The notes beneath the pieces were generated by a model. The model was not told the origin of the DNA. It made no database searches and saw nothing but the letters and a program-made list of their open reading frames with translations. From assembly GCA_964443525.1 (NCBI GenBank), contig CAYUCY010000068.1, positions 1-7,857 on the forward strand: DNA of 7,857 bases, read 5' to 3'. The DNA comes from CAYUCY01 sp964443525 (lineage in GTDB: Bacteria > Pseudomonadota > Alphaproteobacteria > Caedimonadales > Caedimonadaceae). A program made the position numbers and the translations under genes. Of the stretch, positions 1-6,251 are shown in pieces; position 1 is the first letter of the stretch; every line of letters begins with the position of its first letter.

Positions 1-258
1 GTCAAAAAAATCGGTCTTGAGACGCTCACCCAGTTGGAGAGTCTGTATTTAAGCGGTACAAGAAATCTTGAAGAGCTCTCTCTCAAGGGCTGTGAGGCTC
101 TGAAATCCCTTAATCTCTTCTCCTCAGCCGCCAAAAAAATCAGTCTTGAGACGCTTACCCAGTTGGAGAACCTGGATTTAAGATGCACAAGAAATCTTGA
201 AGAGCTCTCTCTCAAGGGCTGTGAGGCTCTGAAATCCCTTGATCTCTCATGGTCAGAC
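1..258 (+). repeat. Tandem 129-bp duplication inside the LRR gene
   Basis: Bases 1-129 and 130-258 are two copies of a 129-bp unit (43 codons, in frame). They are mostly identical; positions 58-111 and 187-240 are a perfect 54-base match. Differences cluster in the codons before and after that block. The unit probably began upstream of the window, so further copies may exist there. A third copy from 259 is recognisable in protein but much diverged in DNA. The pattern fits recent expansion of the LRR domain by unequal recombination or slippage. Confidence 0.9.
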
Positions 259-663
259 GTCAAAAAGATTGAAGGTCTTGAGACGTGCCCTCAGTTGGAG
301 AACCTGGATTTAGGCCGCACAGAAAAGCTTGAAGAGCTTTTACTTGTTGATTTGTCTTCTCTAAAGAGTTTAGCCTTTAAAGGTTCAGCCGTTCAGAGAT
401 TGGTGCTTAAAAATCTGAAAAGCCTCGGGGCCTTGGATTTAAGTTCCTTGACAAACCTGACATCGGTGCGTTTCGAGGGGGATTTTTCGGCTCTTCAGTC
501 CGTCACCTTTGCGAACTCAACAGCCTTGGAGTCGATCGAAGGTATCGATTGCCTCTGGCACAAAGATATTACTTTTGGTTTCAAAGGATCAGGGATTCAA
601 GATCGTACCCAAATCAAAGGCATCGACCTCGATGACGAGAAATTGCACGGATGCGCCACCTAA
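1..663 (+). CDS. Leucine-rich-repeat protein, 3' part (5' end outside window)
   Basis: The reading frame is open from the first base, so the true start lies upstream; 220 codons are visible and end in TAA. The protein is built of leucine-rich repeats with the pattern LxxLxL, spaced 11, 11 and 21-22 residues. Two 22-residue-class repeats form a 43-residue super-unit that occurs twice nearly unchanged (residues 1-43 and 44-86), then a diverged 44-residue copy (87-130) and weaker repeats to about residue 180. Segments such as LEELSLKGCEALKSL give the conserved Leu and Cys positions. The last 40 residues are polar and probably cap the solenoid. LRR solenoids bind other proteins, and in host-associated bacteria they are often effectors or surface proteins; the partner here cannot be read from sequence. 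The missing N-terminus hides any signal peptide or extra domain. The LRR fold is sure, the role is not. Confidence 0.9.
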   Translation, partial: VKKIGLETLTQLESLYLSGTRNLEELSLKGCEALKSLNLFSSAAKKISLETLTQLENLDLRCTRNLEELSLKGCEALKSLDLSWSDVKKIEGLETCPQLENLDLGRTEKLEELLLVDLSSLKSLAFKGSAVQRLVLKNLKSLGALDLSSLTNLTSVRFEGDFSALQSVTFANSTALESIEGIDCLWHKDITFGFKGSGIQDRTQIKGIDLDDEKLHGCAT

Positions 664-672
664 AATCTGAGA

Positions 673-701
673 TTGATATCTGCTTCTGGGAGATCTTTAA
701 G
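673..701 (+). promoter_or_regulatory. Possible sigma-70-type promoter for gmhA
   Basis: A TTGATA hexamer (673-678) lies 17 bases from TTTAAG (696-701). This matches the -35 consensus at 5 of 6 positions and the -10 at 4 of 6. It is the best pair seen in the 177-base gap between the LRR gene and gmhA, and would give a leader of about 130 nt. The leader contains GCTTCTG/CAGAAGC (682-688 with 711-717), a 12-base palindrome (722-733) and a CAAACCT/AGGTTTG stem (769-775 with 798-804) around a T-rich loop. None of these is a convincing terminator or riboswitch. Confidence 0.3.
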
Positions 702-840
702 GATTAACGTCAGAAGCGAAGATCTTATAAGATGAGCATCATAAAGCCTTCCTCTTGGTGACAGGAACCAAACCTTTTTCATTGCTTTTGTCTTTTTAGG
801 TTTGATAGGGTGAATCAGAAAAAGCAACTTAAGGCGTCTG

Positions 841-1443
841 ATGAAGTCCTTTTTTGAAAATGGGCTGTTGAAGTCGAAAGAAACCGTTGATCGTATTTTG
901 CAAGATTCACTCCTCTTAGAGACTCTTGCCGAGGCGACGAAAATTTGTATCTCCGCTTTGGAGACGGGCGCCAAAATCCTCTTTGCCGGGAATGGAGGTA
1001 GCGCGGCCGATGCTCAACATTTGGCTGCCGAACTGGTCTGTCGGTATAAGGTTGACCGTCAAGGGCTTCCCGCACTAGCTCTTACGGTGGACACATCAGC
1101 TTTGACAGCAATTGGAAACGATTACGGATATGAGCATCTTTTTTCCCGCCAGCTGGAGGCTTTAGGCCGGAAAGGAGACATTCTTTTCGCAATCTCAACT
1201 TCCGGCAATTCCAAGAATATCTTAAACCTCATCGAAAGAGCAAAAGTTATGGGAGTTTATGTGATCGGGTTGACCGGAGCCACGGGAGGTGGGATGAGAG
1301 ATCTGTGTGACAAGGCCCTTTGTATGCCTTCTCATGAGACCTCAAAAATCCAGGAGTCCCATATTATGTTGGGGCATCTCATCTGTGAGCAAATCGAAAA
1401 TCATTTCTTTCAAAAGGAAGCTTTGGTTCAGAAAGCCTCCTAA
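841..1443 (+). CDS. gmhA: Phosphoheptose isomerase (sedoheptulose 7-phosphate isomerase)
   Basis: This cytoplasmic enzyme converts sedoheptulose 7-phosphate to D-glycero-D-manno-heptose 7-phosphate, the first step of ADP-heptose synthesis for the LPS inner core. The 200-aa product is a single SIS domain, close to the family's usual 190-200 aa. The phosphate-binding loops are GNGGSAAD (residues 50-57) and STSGNS (119-124). By comparison with E. coli GmhA, the zinc/catalytic set H61, E65, Q172, H180 corresponds to H60, E64, Q171 and H179, so all are present. The ATG at 841 is chosen because it gives the normal N-terminal helix and has AAGG about 7 bases upstream. The stop codon overlaps the stop of the convergent downstream gene by 4 bases. 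No other heptose gene is adjacent. Close SIS paralogues such as DiaA exist, but the catalytic residues argue for GmhA. Confidence 0.93.
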   Translation: MKSFFENGLLKSKETVDRILQDSLLLETLAEATKICISALETGAKILFAGNGGSAADAQHLAAELVCRYKVDRQGLPALALTVDTSALTAIGNDYGYEHLFSRQLEALGRKGDILFAISTSGNSKNILNLIERAKVMGVYVIGLTGATGGGMRDLCDKALCMPSHETSKIQESHIMLGHLICEQIENHFFQKEALVQKAS

Positions 1444-2900
1444 AACTGTTCATCTTCATCTCGACTCTTTGAGGAGCCTGCAGGAGGTACTGCACCCGGA
1501 ACGGGACCTGCTGTGGTAAGCTCTTGAAGGGTGGGTACAGAGAGAGGTCTACTGCTGTTTGCCTCTTCTGATAAGCCTTGTCTGGAGGGGCTGGCGAGAG
1601 GACTTGAAACTTTGGGAGTGGATGAAGCGCTTGAAGGGCTGGACGGTGGTGTACGACGAGGAGATCCATCGGTTGCTCTTTGAAAGAGACTGAGCGGGAA
1701 ACCCTTGGTTTTTTTGGGGGGCGCCTGATCCTGAATGCTTTCTGTCTGTAATGGAGCTGGTGAGGTGTGTGAAACCCCTTTAATCCTTCTCAAAAGCTTG
1801 CTGGCAGAGGAGGTTCTTTGGAGTTCAGGTCGCGGGGATAGGTGGTTGACTTCCGTAATTCTCTTAATTGTAGGATTGACAAATTGGGAAGAATCAAGGA
1901 ACGCATCTGCCTTTTCTTGGTCTTTCTCTTTGTCGGACGGGTGCGTAGGGGTGACTTTCGTGCCTCTCTTCGTCTTCTTATTTACATAGCGCGGTGAAAT
2001 ATGTTTTTCACCGACTGCTTTTGCAATCTCTTCTTCCGAAGGGCAAGGCTGCTTCTCTAATTTCTTGGAATTCCTTTTCACCTTGATTTTTCGAACGACT
2101 TTATCTAATTTTTCCCCTCCGATATCCTCATCTCGCGGTGAGCGTATGAGAAGGTTTACCCTTTCGTGATAATCCGTCATCAGTTCTTGAAGAACAACAG
2201 GGGCTGTTTGAAGCCCTAGGAGTACAGTTGGGTCAAGGCCTTCCCCGTTTTCAAGGACTGCAATAAAAGAAACAAGCTCTGAATTATAAGTTTCTGCAAA
2301 GCTTTGAACTTTTTGAAGAAGGGAGATTGAAAGTTGAAAGCCGTGTAATTGAACATTTTTTCTCGGATCCAGTTTTTCTCGGTAGGAGAGGATTAGTTTC
2401 TCGTAATCACCATAAAGCCAGCGGGCGAGGGTGAGAAAATCATCCTTTAAGAATGAAAGAAGTGGAAGAATTTCTCCTCTTAAGAGGCTGTTAGAAAATG
2501 TTCTGTAATCATAGCTTGCTAGCCGTTCGATTAATTGATCGCCGCCTATATAGTCTTCCACACCTGGTCTCAGAAGGATTCCTGAAGGAAGATGACCGAG
2601 ATCAAAAAGAAAAGCTTTTTCAATCCGGCTAAAATTCTTAAGGGAGGCGCTTAGAAGGAGCGATTGATAATTGACGCATTTTGCGGTTATGAGCGGAGAG
2701 TGAGTCGATATAGGAGTCATCTCGGAACTTTTCATAGAAATAGTTTGGGAGATTGTCTCTTGGATAACCGGGGAGGAAAGCATCGACTCCAGGTTTTCTG
2801 GAGAACAACCTTCATCCGAGTTGCTTGCCTCTACAGGAGTTCCCCAACTCATTATTATTGTTGCACAATATGTAAAAAGTAGAGTTTTCATCCAAGCCAT
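1440..2900 (-). CDS. Exported protein of unknown function with disordered Ser/Pro-rich tail
   Basis: I do not recognise a family for this 486-aa product. Residues 1-25 form a signal peptide: a Lys, a hydrophobic core, then V-E-A before Ser26, which fits signal peptidase I. Residues about 75-255 look mostly helical and globular. From about 265 the chain is Lys-rich, and from about 340 rich in Ser, Pro and Thr with many S-P pairs, so probably disordered. The tail has an imperfect repeat (346-360 and 371-384, sharing R-I-x-x-V-x-H-x-S-P-x-P) and a related H-I-S-P at 300-303. It ends in acidic DEDEQF. The first ATG is chosen because GAGG lies 7 bases before it; the ATG three codons later has no good site. 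A TTAA-N7-TTAA box lies 47 bases upstream. The gene is convergent with gmhA. It may act in the periplasm, envelope or host, but this is inference only. Confidence 0.82.
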   Translation of the reverse strand: MAWMKTLLFTYCATIIMSWGTPVEASNSDEGCSPENLESMLSSPVIQETISQTISMKSSEMTPISTHSPLITAKCVNYQSLLLSASLKNFSRIEKAFLFDLGHLPSGILLRPGVEDYIGGDQLIERLASYDYRTFSNSLLRGEILPLLSFLKDDFLTLARWLYGDYEKLILSYREKLDPRKNVQLHGFQLSISLLQKVQSFAETYNSELVSFIAVLENGEGLDPTVLLGLQTAPVVLQELMTDYHERVNLLIRSPRDEDIGGEKLDKVVRKIKVKRNSKKLEKQPCPSEEEIAKAVGEKHISPRYVNKKTKRGTKVTPTHPSDKEKDQEKADAFLDSSQFVNPTIKRITEVNHLSPRPELQRTSSASKLLRRIKGVSHTSPAPLQTESIQDQAPPKKTKGFPLSLFQRATDGSPRRTPPSSPSSASSTPKVSSPLASPSRQGLSEEANSSRPLSVPTLQELTTAGPVPGAVPPAGSSKSRDEDEQF

Positions 2901-2924
2901 TTTCTCGCCTCTTCCTCAATTCGC

Positions 2925-2954
2925 TGTATATAATGAGGTCGGTTTTATTAACAA
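2925..2954 (-). promoter_or_regulatory. Candidate promoter of the 486-aa exported protein
   Basis: On the minus strand TTGTTA (2949-2954) is followed after 16 bases by TATATA (2927-2932), or after 18 bases by TATACA (2925-2930). Transcription would start near 2919, leaving a short leader that holds the GAGG ribosome site. The -35 hexamer lies inside the CtrA-type box, which is the geometry known for CtrA-activated promoters. The hexamers themselves are only fair matches. Confidence 0.4.
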
Positions 2955-2962
2955 ATCTTTAA
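2948..2962. promoter_or_regulatory. CtrA-type box TTAA-N7-TTAA
   Basis: TTAA (2948-2951) and TTAA (2959-2962) are separated by exactly 7 bases and followed by C on the plus strand. This is the consensus described for the alphaproteobacterial cell-cycle regulator CtrA. It sits 47 bases upstream of the minus-strand start at 2900. The same arrangement recurs upstream of the other exported-protein gene. That CtrA binds here is inference. Confidence 0.5.
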
Positions 2963-3110
2963 CGAAATGGCATGTCTTCATCGGGGTTGCGTTTAATGAA
3001 TGAAGATTTAATTTTAAAGTTCTATGCTAAATCCGGCCAGATTATTATCTTCGATAGGAAATGTTGTAAAAAATTAAAAGAATGCGAATAAAATGTCTTT
3101 AAGAATAAAA

Positions 3111-3208
3111 ATTGAGATGGCGGGAGTGACGGGACTCGAACCCGCGGCCTCCTGCGTGACAGGCAGGCGCTCTAACCGACTGAGCTACACCCCCAATGCA
3201 ATCTCAAT
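3111..3208 (-). repeat. 8-bp inverted repeat bracketing tRNA-Asp
   Basis: ATTGAGAT (3111-3118) and ATCTCAAT (3201-3208) are exact inverted copies on either side of the tRNA; the inner base of the left arm is the last base of the CCA end. In the precursor RNA the 5' leader could pair with the 3' trailer and extend beyond the acceptor stem, separated by a few leader bases. This may affect end processing or help termination. Confidence 0.5.
3118..3194 (-). tRNA. tRNA-Asp (anticodon GTC)
   Basis: Read on the minus strand this is a complete 77-base tRNA with the CCA end encoded. The acceptor arm GGGGGTG pairs with CACTCCC, with one G-U. The D arm is GCTC/GAGC, the anticodon arm CCTGC/GCAGG holds the loop CTGTCAC with anticodon GTC, and the T arm GCGGG/CCCGT holds TTCGAGT. 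The discriminator base is G, as expected for tRNA-Asp, and the anticodon arm is the same as in E. coli tRNA-Asp. The gene stands alone between protein genes of both strands. An 8-base inverted repeat brackets it. No GC-rich terminator hairpin follows, only a T-rich stretch below 3111. Confidence 0.97.
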
Positions 3209-3215
3209 GAATTAG

Positions 3216-3244
3216 TTCCTACATGTGTTTCTGCCCTCCGTCAA
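3216..3244 (-). promoter_or_regulatory. Candidate promoter of tRNA-Asp
   Basis: On the minus strand TTGACG (3239-3244, 5 of 6 to the -35 consensus) is followed after 17 bases by TAGGAA (3216-3221, a weak -10). Transcription would begin near 3209, about 15 bases before the tRNA, so the leader would carry the whole inverted-repeat arm. The -35 and the spacing are good; the -10 is poor. Confidence 0.4.
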
Positions 3245-3266
3245 GAGGATAATAGTGATTTTTCTT

Positions 3267-3295
3267 TTGTAGTTTGGCTTGAGAAAGCTCATAAT
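3267..3295 (+). promoter_or_regulatory. Candidate promoter of the 55-aa membrane protein
   Basis: TTGTAG (3267-3272) lies 17 bases before CATAAT (3290-3295), which matches the -10 consensus at 5 of 6 positions. Transcription would start near 3302. That leaves almost no leader before the ATG at 3307 but normal room for the Shine-Dalgarno used by the GTG at 3325. Confidence 0.4.
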
Positions 3296-3312
3296 AATTT
3301 TATAAGATGCAA

Positions 3313-3319
3313 AAGGAGG
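3313..3319 (+). promoter_or_regulatory. Shine-Dalgarno AAGGAGG that fixes a GTG start
   Basis: AAGGAGG ends 5 bases before the GTG at 3325. It is the strongest ribosome site in the plus-strand genes here. The in-frame ATG at 3307 lies upstream of it and has no site of its own, so the GTG is the likely start. Confidence 0.75.
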
Positions 3320-3324
3320 CAAAA

Positions 3325-3492
3325 GTGCGTCAAAAAGACTTAAAGCCTTATATGCTTCGGATTGTCCTTCCCATTCTTATTCTGGTTTTGGCGGGGGTCG
3401 CTCTTTTTATGCACAAAGCAAATATCAATTCTGAGATTCCCGTTGACTATACCGAGGATCCTTATCCTCTTTCCGCCTGTAAAGATAAGTAG
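3325..3492 (+). CDS. Small single-span membrane protein, unknown function
   Basis: The product is 55 aa. It has a basic N-terminus (RQKDLKPY), one strongly hydrophobic segment at about residues 11-28 (LRIVLPILILVLAGVALF), and a polar, acidic C-terminal tail with one Cys. By the positive-inside rule the N-terminus should be cytoplasmic and the tail periplasmic. The GTG start is chosen over the ATG at 3307 because of the ideal Shine-Dalgarno 5 bases upstream. I do not recognise a family. The gene has its own candidate promoter and is convergent with the histidine kinase, 16 bases apart. A GAGGAT/ATCCTC stem with a 4-base loop (3454-3469) followed by TTT lies in its last codons and could serve as a weak bidirectional terminator. 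It is short, but the ribosome site and clean membrane segment support a real gene. Confidence 0.6.
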   Translation: MRQKDLKPYMLRIVLPILILVLAGVALFMHKANINSEIPVDYTEDPYPLSACKDK

Positions 3493-3508
3493 AAATTCAA
3501 GGCATGAA

Positions 3509-4981
3509 TCAGGCGATTTTGCGGGGACCTTCAAGGGCGTGGTAGGACGCGGGGAGAACAGCCGTAAAGGTAGATCCCTTGTTAGAGGCGCTTTTAACGG
3601 AGATGCTGCCGCCGAGGAGCCTGCAAAATTCTTTTGTGATCGTGAGACCCAACCCGAATCCCCCGAATTTGCGCGTCGTAGAGGAATCCGCTTGAACGAA
3701 AGCATTAAAGATATTCTGAACTTGTTCTTTCGACATTCCGATGCCTGTATCCTCCACACTAAATTGAAAGAAAGATTGTGTTCGGGTTTGTTTGGGCTTT
3801 ATTGAGAGTTTAATGGATCCTTGCGTTGTAAATTTTGCGGCGTTGCTTAAGAGATTCAACAATATTTGCTTTACTTTTGTGACGTCGGATTCCATCTCAT
3901 GAATTCTGTTATCGATCGAAATCGTGAGAGCATTGTGATTTTTCTCGATAAGGGGTTTTACAATGGAACAAACTTCGCGAAGGAGTGCCTCGATGGAGAA
4001 AGGTTCAACGTGAAGGGTTATTTTTCCTGCTTCGATTTTTGAGACATCGAGAACGTCATTGATCAGGGTCAAGAGGTGTCGTCCCGAGTCCGTAATTTTC
4101 TTAAGGTCTTCCACGATTTCTTTTTCCGACATTGTCGGACCGTCTTCCTGCAAAATCTCGCTATAACCGATGATGGCATTGAGAGGTGTGCGAAGTTCAT
4201 GGCTCATATTAGCTAAGAAAAGGCTTTTTGCTTTGTTGGCGGCTTCCGCCTCTGTCCGGGCAAGCTCAAGGGCTTGGATGGTAACTTCTAAAGTTCGACT
4301 CCTTTCTTCAATGGTTTCATAAATTGTTTGGAGCTCCGTCGTGATTTTATTAAAAGCTTCTGCGAGCTGATTAAATTCGCGATGCTCGGTGTGGGGAAGC
4401 CTGTGGCTCAAGTCACCGCCAGCCATCCGACGGATAGTTTTGATCACTCGATCCAGGGGCGCCGTAATAATATGGGAGAGTGCCACGTAAATGGCGATCA
4501 TAGTTGCAATAAGGAGCATCAGGAAGGAAAGCGTTGAATTCATAATCTCTCCAACCTCTTCACGCATGAGCTCGTCCTGAGAAAGAACAATTTGAAGAGA
4601 CCCTATTTTTTGTGGTTTTCCATCTTCATCCATATGAACGATCGGCTCAAAAAAAGAAAAATCTTTCGTACTCATCATATCATCGCCGATGGAAGCGACA
4701 ATTTTTTGATCCTGATCGAAAACGCGAGCAGATCTGAAGCTCGCATCATCCTTAAGGCTGGTTAAAAACTCCTGAACTTTTGTGAAGTTTAGCTCCCACA
4801 TGGGATTAACAAGGGCTGCAGCCTGTACACGGACCAGCAGTTGGCCTCGATTTCGAAGACCTTCGAGATCTCTTTGGTAGGCGAGATAGATCATCCAGGT
4901 GGAAGAGACGAGCATGATAGCAGTGATTACAATTGCTACCGTCACCATCATTCGTGTCTTAATTGAATAAACTCTCGCCAT
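3509..4981 (-). CDS. Membrane sensor histidine kinase (HAMP-HisKA-HATPase)
   Basis: This inner-membrane sensor kinase of two-component signalling has 490 aa. Membrane segment 1 is at about residues 11-34, a periplasmic sensor region at 35-147 (CHASE-like, with NPMWELNFTKVQEFL), and membrane segment 2 at about 149-172. A HAMP linker (about 173-226) and coiled coil (226-252) follow. The dimerisation domain has the H-box NMSHELRTPLN, with the phospho-acceptor His261. The ATPase domain has the N-box NLLSN (376-380), the G1 box DTGIGM (411-416) and the G2 box GFGLGL (441-446). All catalytic elements are present, so it should be active. No receiver domain is fused and no response regulator is adjacent, so it is an orphan here. 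The ATG at 4981 has a weak ribosome site (GGGAA). It is divergent from lpxB. Signal and partner are unknown. Confidence 0.93.
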   Translation of the reverse strand: MARVYSIKTRMMVTVAIVITAIMLVSSTWMIYLAYQRDLEGLRNRGQLLVRVQAAALVNPMWELNFTKVQEFLTSLKDDASFRSARVFDQDQKIVASIGDDMMSTKDFSFFEPIVHMDEDGKPQKIGSLQIVLSQDELMREEVGEIMNSTLSFLMLLIATMIAIYVALSHIITAPLDRVIKTIRRMAGGDLSHRLPHTEHREFNQLAEAFNKITTELQTIYETIEERSRTLEVTIQALELARTEAEAANKAKSLFLANMSHELRTPLNAIIGYSEILQEDGPTMSEKEIVEDLKKITDSGRHLLTLINDVLDVSKIEAGKITLHVEPFSIEALLREVCSIVKPLIEKNHNALTISIDNRIHEMESDVTKVKQILLNLLSNAAKFTTQGSIKLSIKPKQTRTQSFFQFSVEDTGIGMSKEQVQNIFNAFVQADSSTTRKFGGFGLGLTITKEFCRLLGGSISVKSASNKGSTFTAVLPASYHALEGPRKIA

Positions 4982-5011
4982 GTTCGTTCCCGGATTTCCT
5001 ACATTTCCTTA

Positions 5012-5040
5012 TTGCACGAAGTGGTTAAAAATCCTTAAAT
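5012..5040 (+). promoter_or_regulatory. Possible lpxB promoter
   Basis: In the 109-base gap between the divergent kinase and lpxB, TTGCAC (5012-5017) lies 17 bases before TTAAAT (5035-5040). The match to consensus is modest (3 of 6 and 4 of 6). The TTAA pair described separately overlaps its spacer and -10. No clear promoter for the kinase was found on the other strand. Confidence 0.25.
5025..5038. promoter_or_regulatory. TTAA-N6-TTAA element, near-match to a CtrA box
   Basis: TTAA (5025-5028) and TTAA (5035-5038) are 6 bases apart, one fewer than the CtrA consensus. The element lies between the divergent kinase and lpxB genes, where a regulator could affect either. The region is AT-rich and the spacing is off, so chance is a real possibility. 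Confidence 0.25.
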
Positions 5041-5090
5041 ATGAAACTACTTGTCAGTGTCTCAAAGATTCAAGGGAGAAAGAAGTCCCA

Positions 5091-6251
5091 ATGAAGGAAT
5101 CTAGGAAAAAAGTCTATCTCATTGCTGGAGAAGCTTCAGGTGATCAATTCGGAGGTCTTCTGATGGAGGCTTTGAAGAAAAAGTCGGATTCTCTCGAGTT
5201 TTATGGTATCGGAGGCGAGAGAATGGAGATGCAGGGTCTCAAGAGCCTTTTCCCGATGTCGGAGCTCGCCCTTATGGGACTTTTTGAAATTCTCCCCCAT
5301 CTTCCGAATTTGATGAATCGCCTTCAGCAAACGGTAGACAATATTGTTAAGATTCAACCGGACGTGATCGTGACGATTGACTCACCCGGTTTTACCTATC
5401 GAATTGCCAAGCGTCTTAAAAAGTATCGCATTCCGATCATCCACGCCGTGGCCCCCTCCGTATGGGCATGGCGACCCGGCAGGGCTAAGAAGATTGCAAA
5501 ATTCTTTGACCACCTTTTAACCCTTTTTCCCTTTGAGCCTCCCTATTTTGAAAAGGAGGGCCTGCCGTCGACCTTTGTAGGACATCCGATCGTTGATCTC
5601 GGATTTGATGATATCTCGAAAGAAGCGGCGAAGAAAAACTTTACGATTTCTTCGGATGAGCTCCTTCTCCTTTTACTTCCGGGGAGTAGACGCGGAGAAA
5701 TTAAAAAACTTCTGCCCATGATGCTGGAGGTTGCAAAACGCCTTCAAAAGTTGGACAAGAAAATTAGGTTCAAGCTTGCGACCGTTCCCTATCAAATTGA
5801 GGAAGTCGAGTCTCTTCTGGGTCAAGAAGATTTGGAGGTTGAGGTTGTTACCGATCCATTAATGAAAAAACGTCTCATGCGGGCGGCTGATCTTGCTATC
5901 GCTGCATCGGGGACTGTTTCTCTCGAGCTGGCCCTTTGCGAGACACCTCACCTTGTTACTTATAAAATTAATCCTTTGACGGCTTGGATTGTAAAGCAAA
6001 TGATTTTGGTGGAGCACGTATCTCTCGTGAATCTTTTGCTGGGACATACATGTGTTCCGGAACTGCTTCAGGAAAACTGTACTGTTGAAAAGATTTTTCA
6101 AACGGCTCTCACCTTATTGGACGAAAAAGAGAGAGATGTTCAGAGATCTTCTCTTGCTACAATAAAAGGGATGTTGGCCCCTAAAGGCAGCATCCCGAGT
6201 CAGGTAGCAGCTCAAGCCGTTATACGCTTCTTGAAGGGAGAAGCCTGTTAA
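5091..6251 (+). CDS. lpxB: Lipid-A-disaccharide synthase
   Basis: This glycosyltransferase of family GT19 joins UDP-2,3-diacylglucosamine and lipid X to make the lipid A disaccharide with release of UDP. It acts at the inner face of the cytoplasmic membrane. The product is 386 aa, against 382 for E. coli LpxB. Visible motifs are GEASGDQFGG (residues 11-20), TIDSPGFTYRIAKR, APSVWAWRPGRAKKI, FVGHPIVD, the nucleotide-sugar loop LLPGSRRGEI, AASGTVSLELAL and the VTYKINPLTAWI region; the order is that of the family. The ATG at 5091 is chosen because LpxB proteins begin just before GEaSGD and an AGAAG purine run lies 5 bases upstream; a frame-open ATG at 4980 would add 37 unrelated residues. No other lpx gene (lpxA, lpxD, fabZ) is adjacent. 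The 3' end overlaps the convergent gene by 32 bases. Confidence 0.95.
   Translation: MKESRKKVYLIAGEASGDQFGGLLMEALKKKSDSLEFYGIGGERMEMQGLKSLFPMSELALMGLFEILPHLPNLMNRLQQTVDNIVKIQPDVIVTIDSPGFTYRIAKRLKKYRIPIIHAVAPSVWAWRPGRAKKIAKFFDHLLTLFPFEPPYFEKEGLPSTFVGHPIVDLGFDDISKEAAKKNFTISSDELLLLLLPGSRRGEIKKLLPMMLEVAKRLQKLDKKIRFKLATVPYQIEEVESLLGQEDLEVEVVTDPLMKKRLMRAADLAIAASGTVSLELALCETPHLVTYKINPLTAWIVKQMILVEHVSLVNLLLGHTCVPELLQENCTVEKIFQTALTLLDEKERDVQRSSLATIKGMLAPKGSIPSQVAAQAVIRFLKGEAC

Noticed and set aside
722..733. Perfect 12-base palindrome ATCTTATAAGAT upstream of gmhA
   Set aside because: It could be an operator half-pair, but it is short, AT-rich and has no second copy or known match.
755..779. TTGGT/ACCAA stem followed shortly by five Ts, as a terminator for the LRR gene
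   Set aside because: The stem is only 5 base pairs, AT-rich, and separated from the T run by several bases.
660..1075. Minus-strand ORFs of 104 and 86 codons over the gmhA 5' region
   Set aside because: They overlap the well-supported gmhA on the opposite strand, have no recognisable domain or ribosome site, and read as shadow frames.
1735..1989. Plus-strand ORF of 84 codons inside the 486-aa exported protein gene
   Set aside because: It lies wholly antisense to a longer gene with a signal peptide and ribosome site, and its protein has no feature of its own.
1471..3627. Shared string GAGGAGCCTGCA near 1471 and near 3616
   Set aside because: It falls in two unrelated coding regions in different protein contexts and is most likely chance.
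4980..5090. A 37-residue N-terminal extension of LpxB from the ATG at 4980
   Set aside because: It is not part of the LpxB family N-terminus, overlaps the kinase start codon, and would remove the divergent promoter region.
5041..5094. A 17-codon upstream ORF whose TGA overlaps the lpxB ATG (ATGA)
   Set aside because: The overlap would suit translational coupling, but there is no Shine-Dalgarno before its ATG and the only candidate promoter would start transcription inside it.
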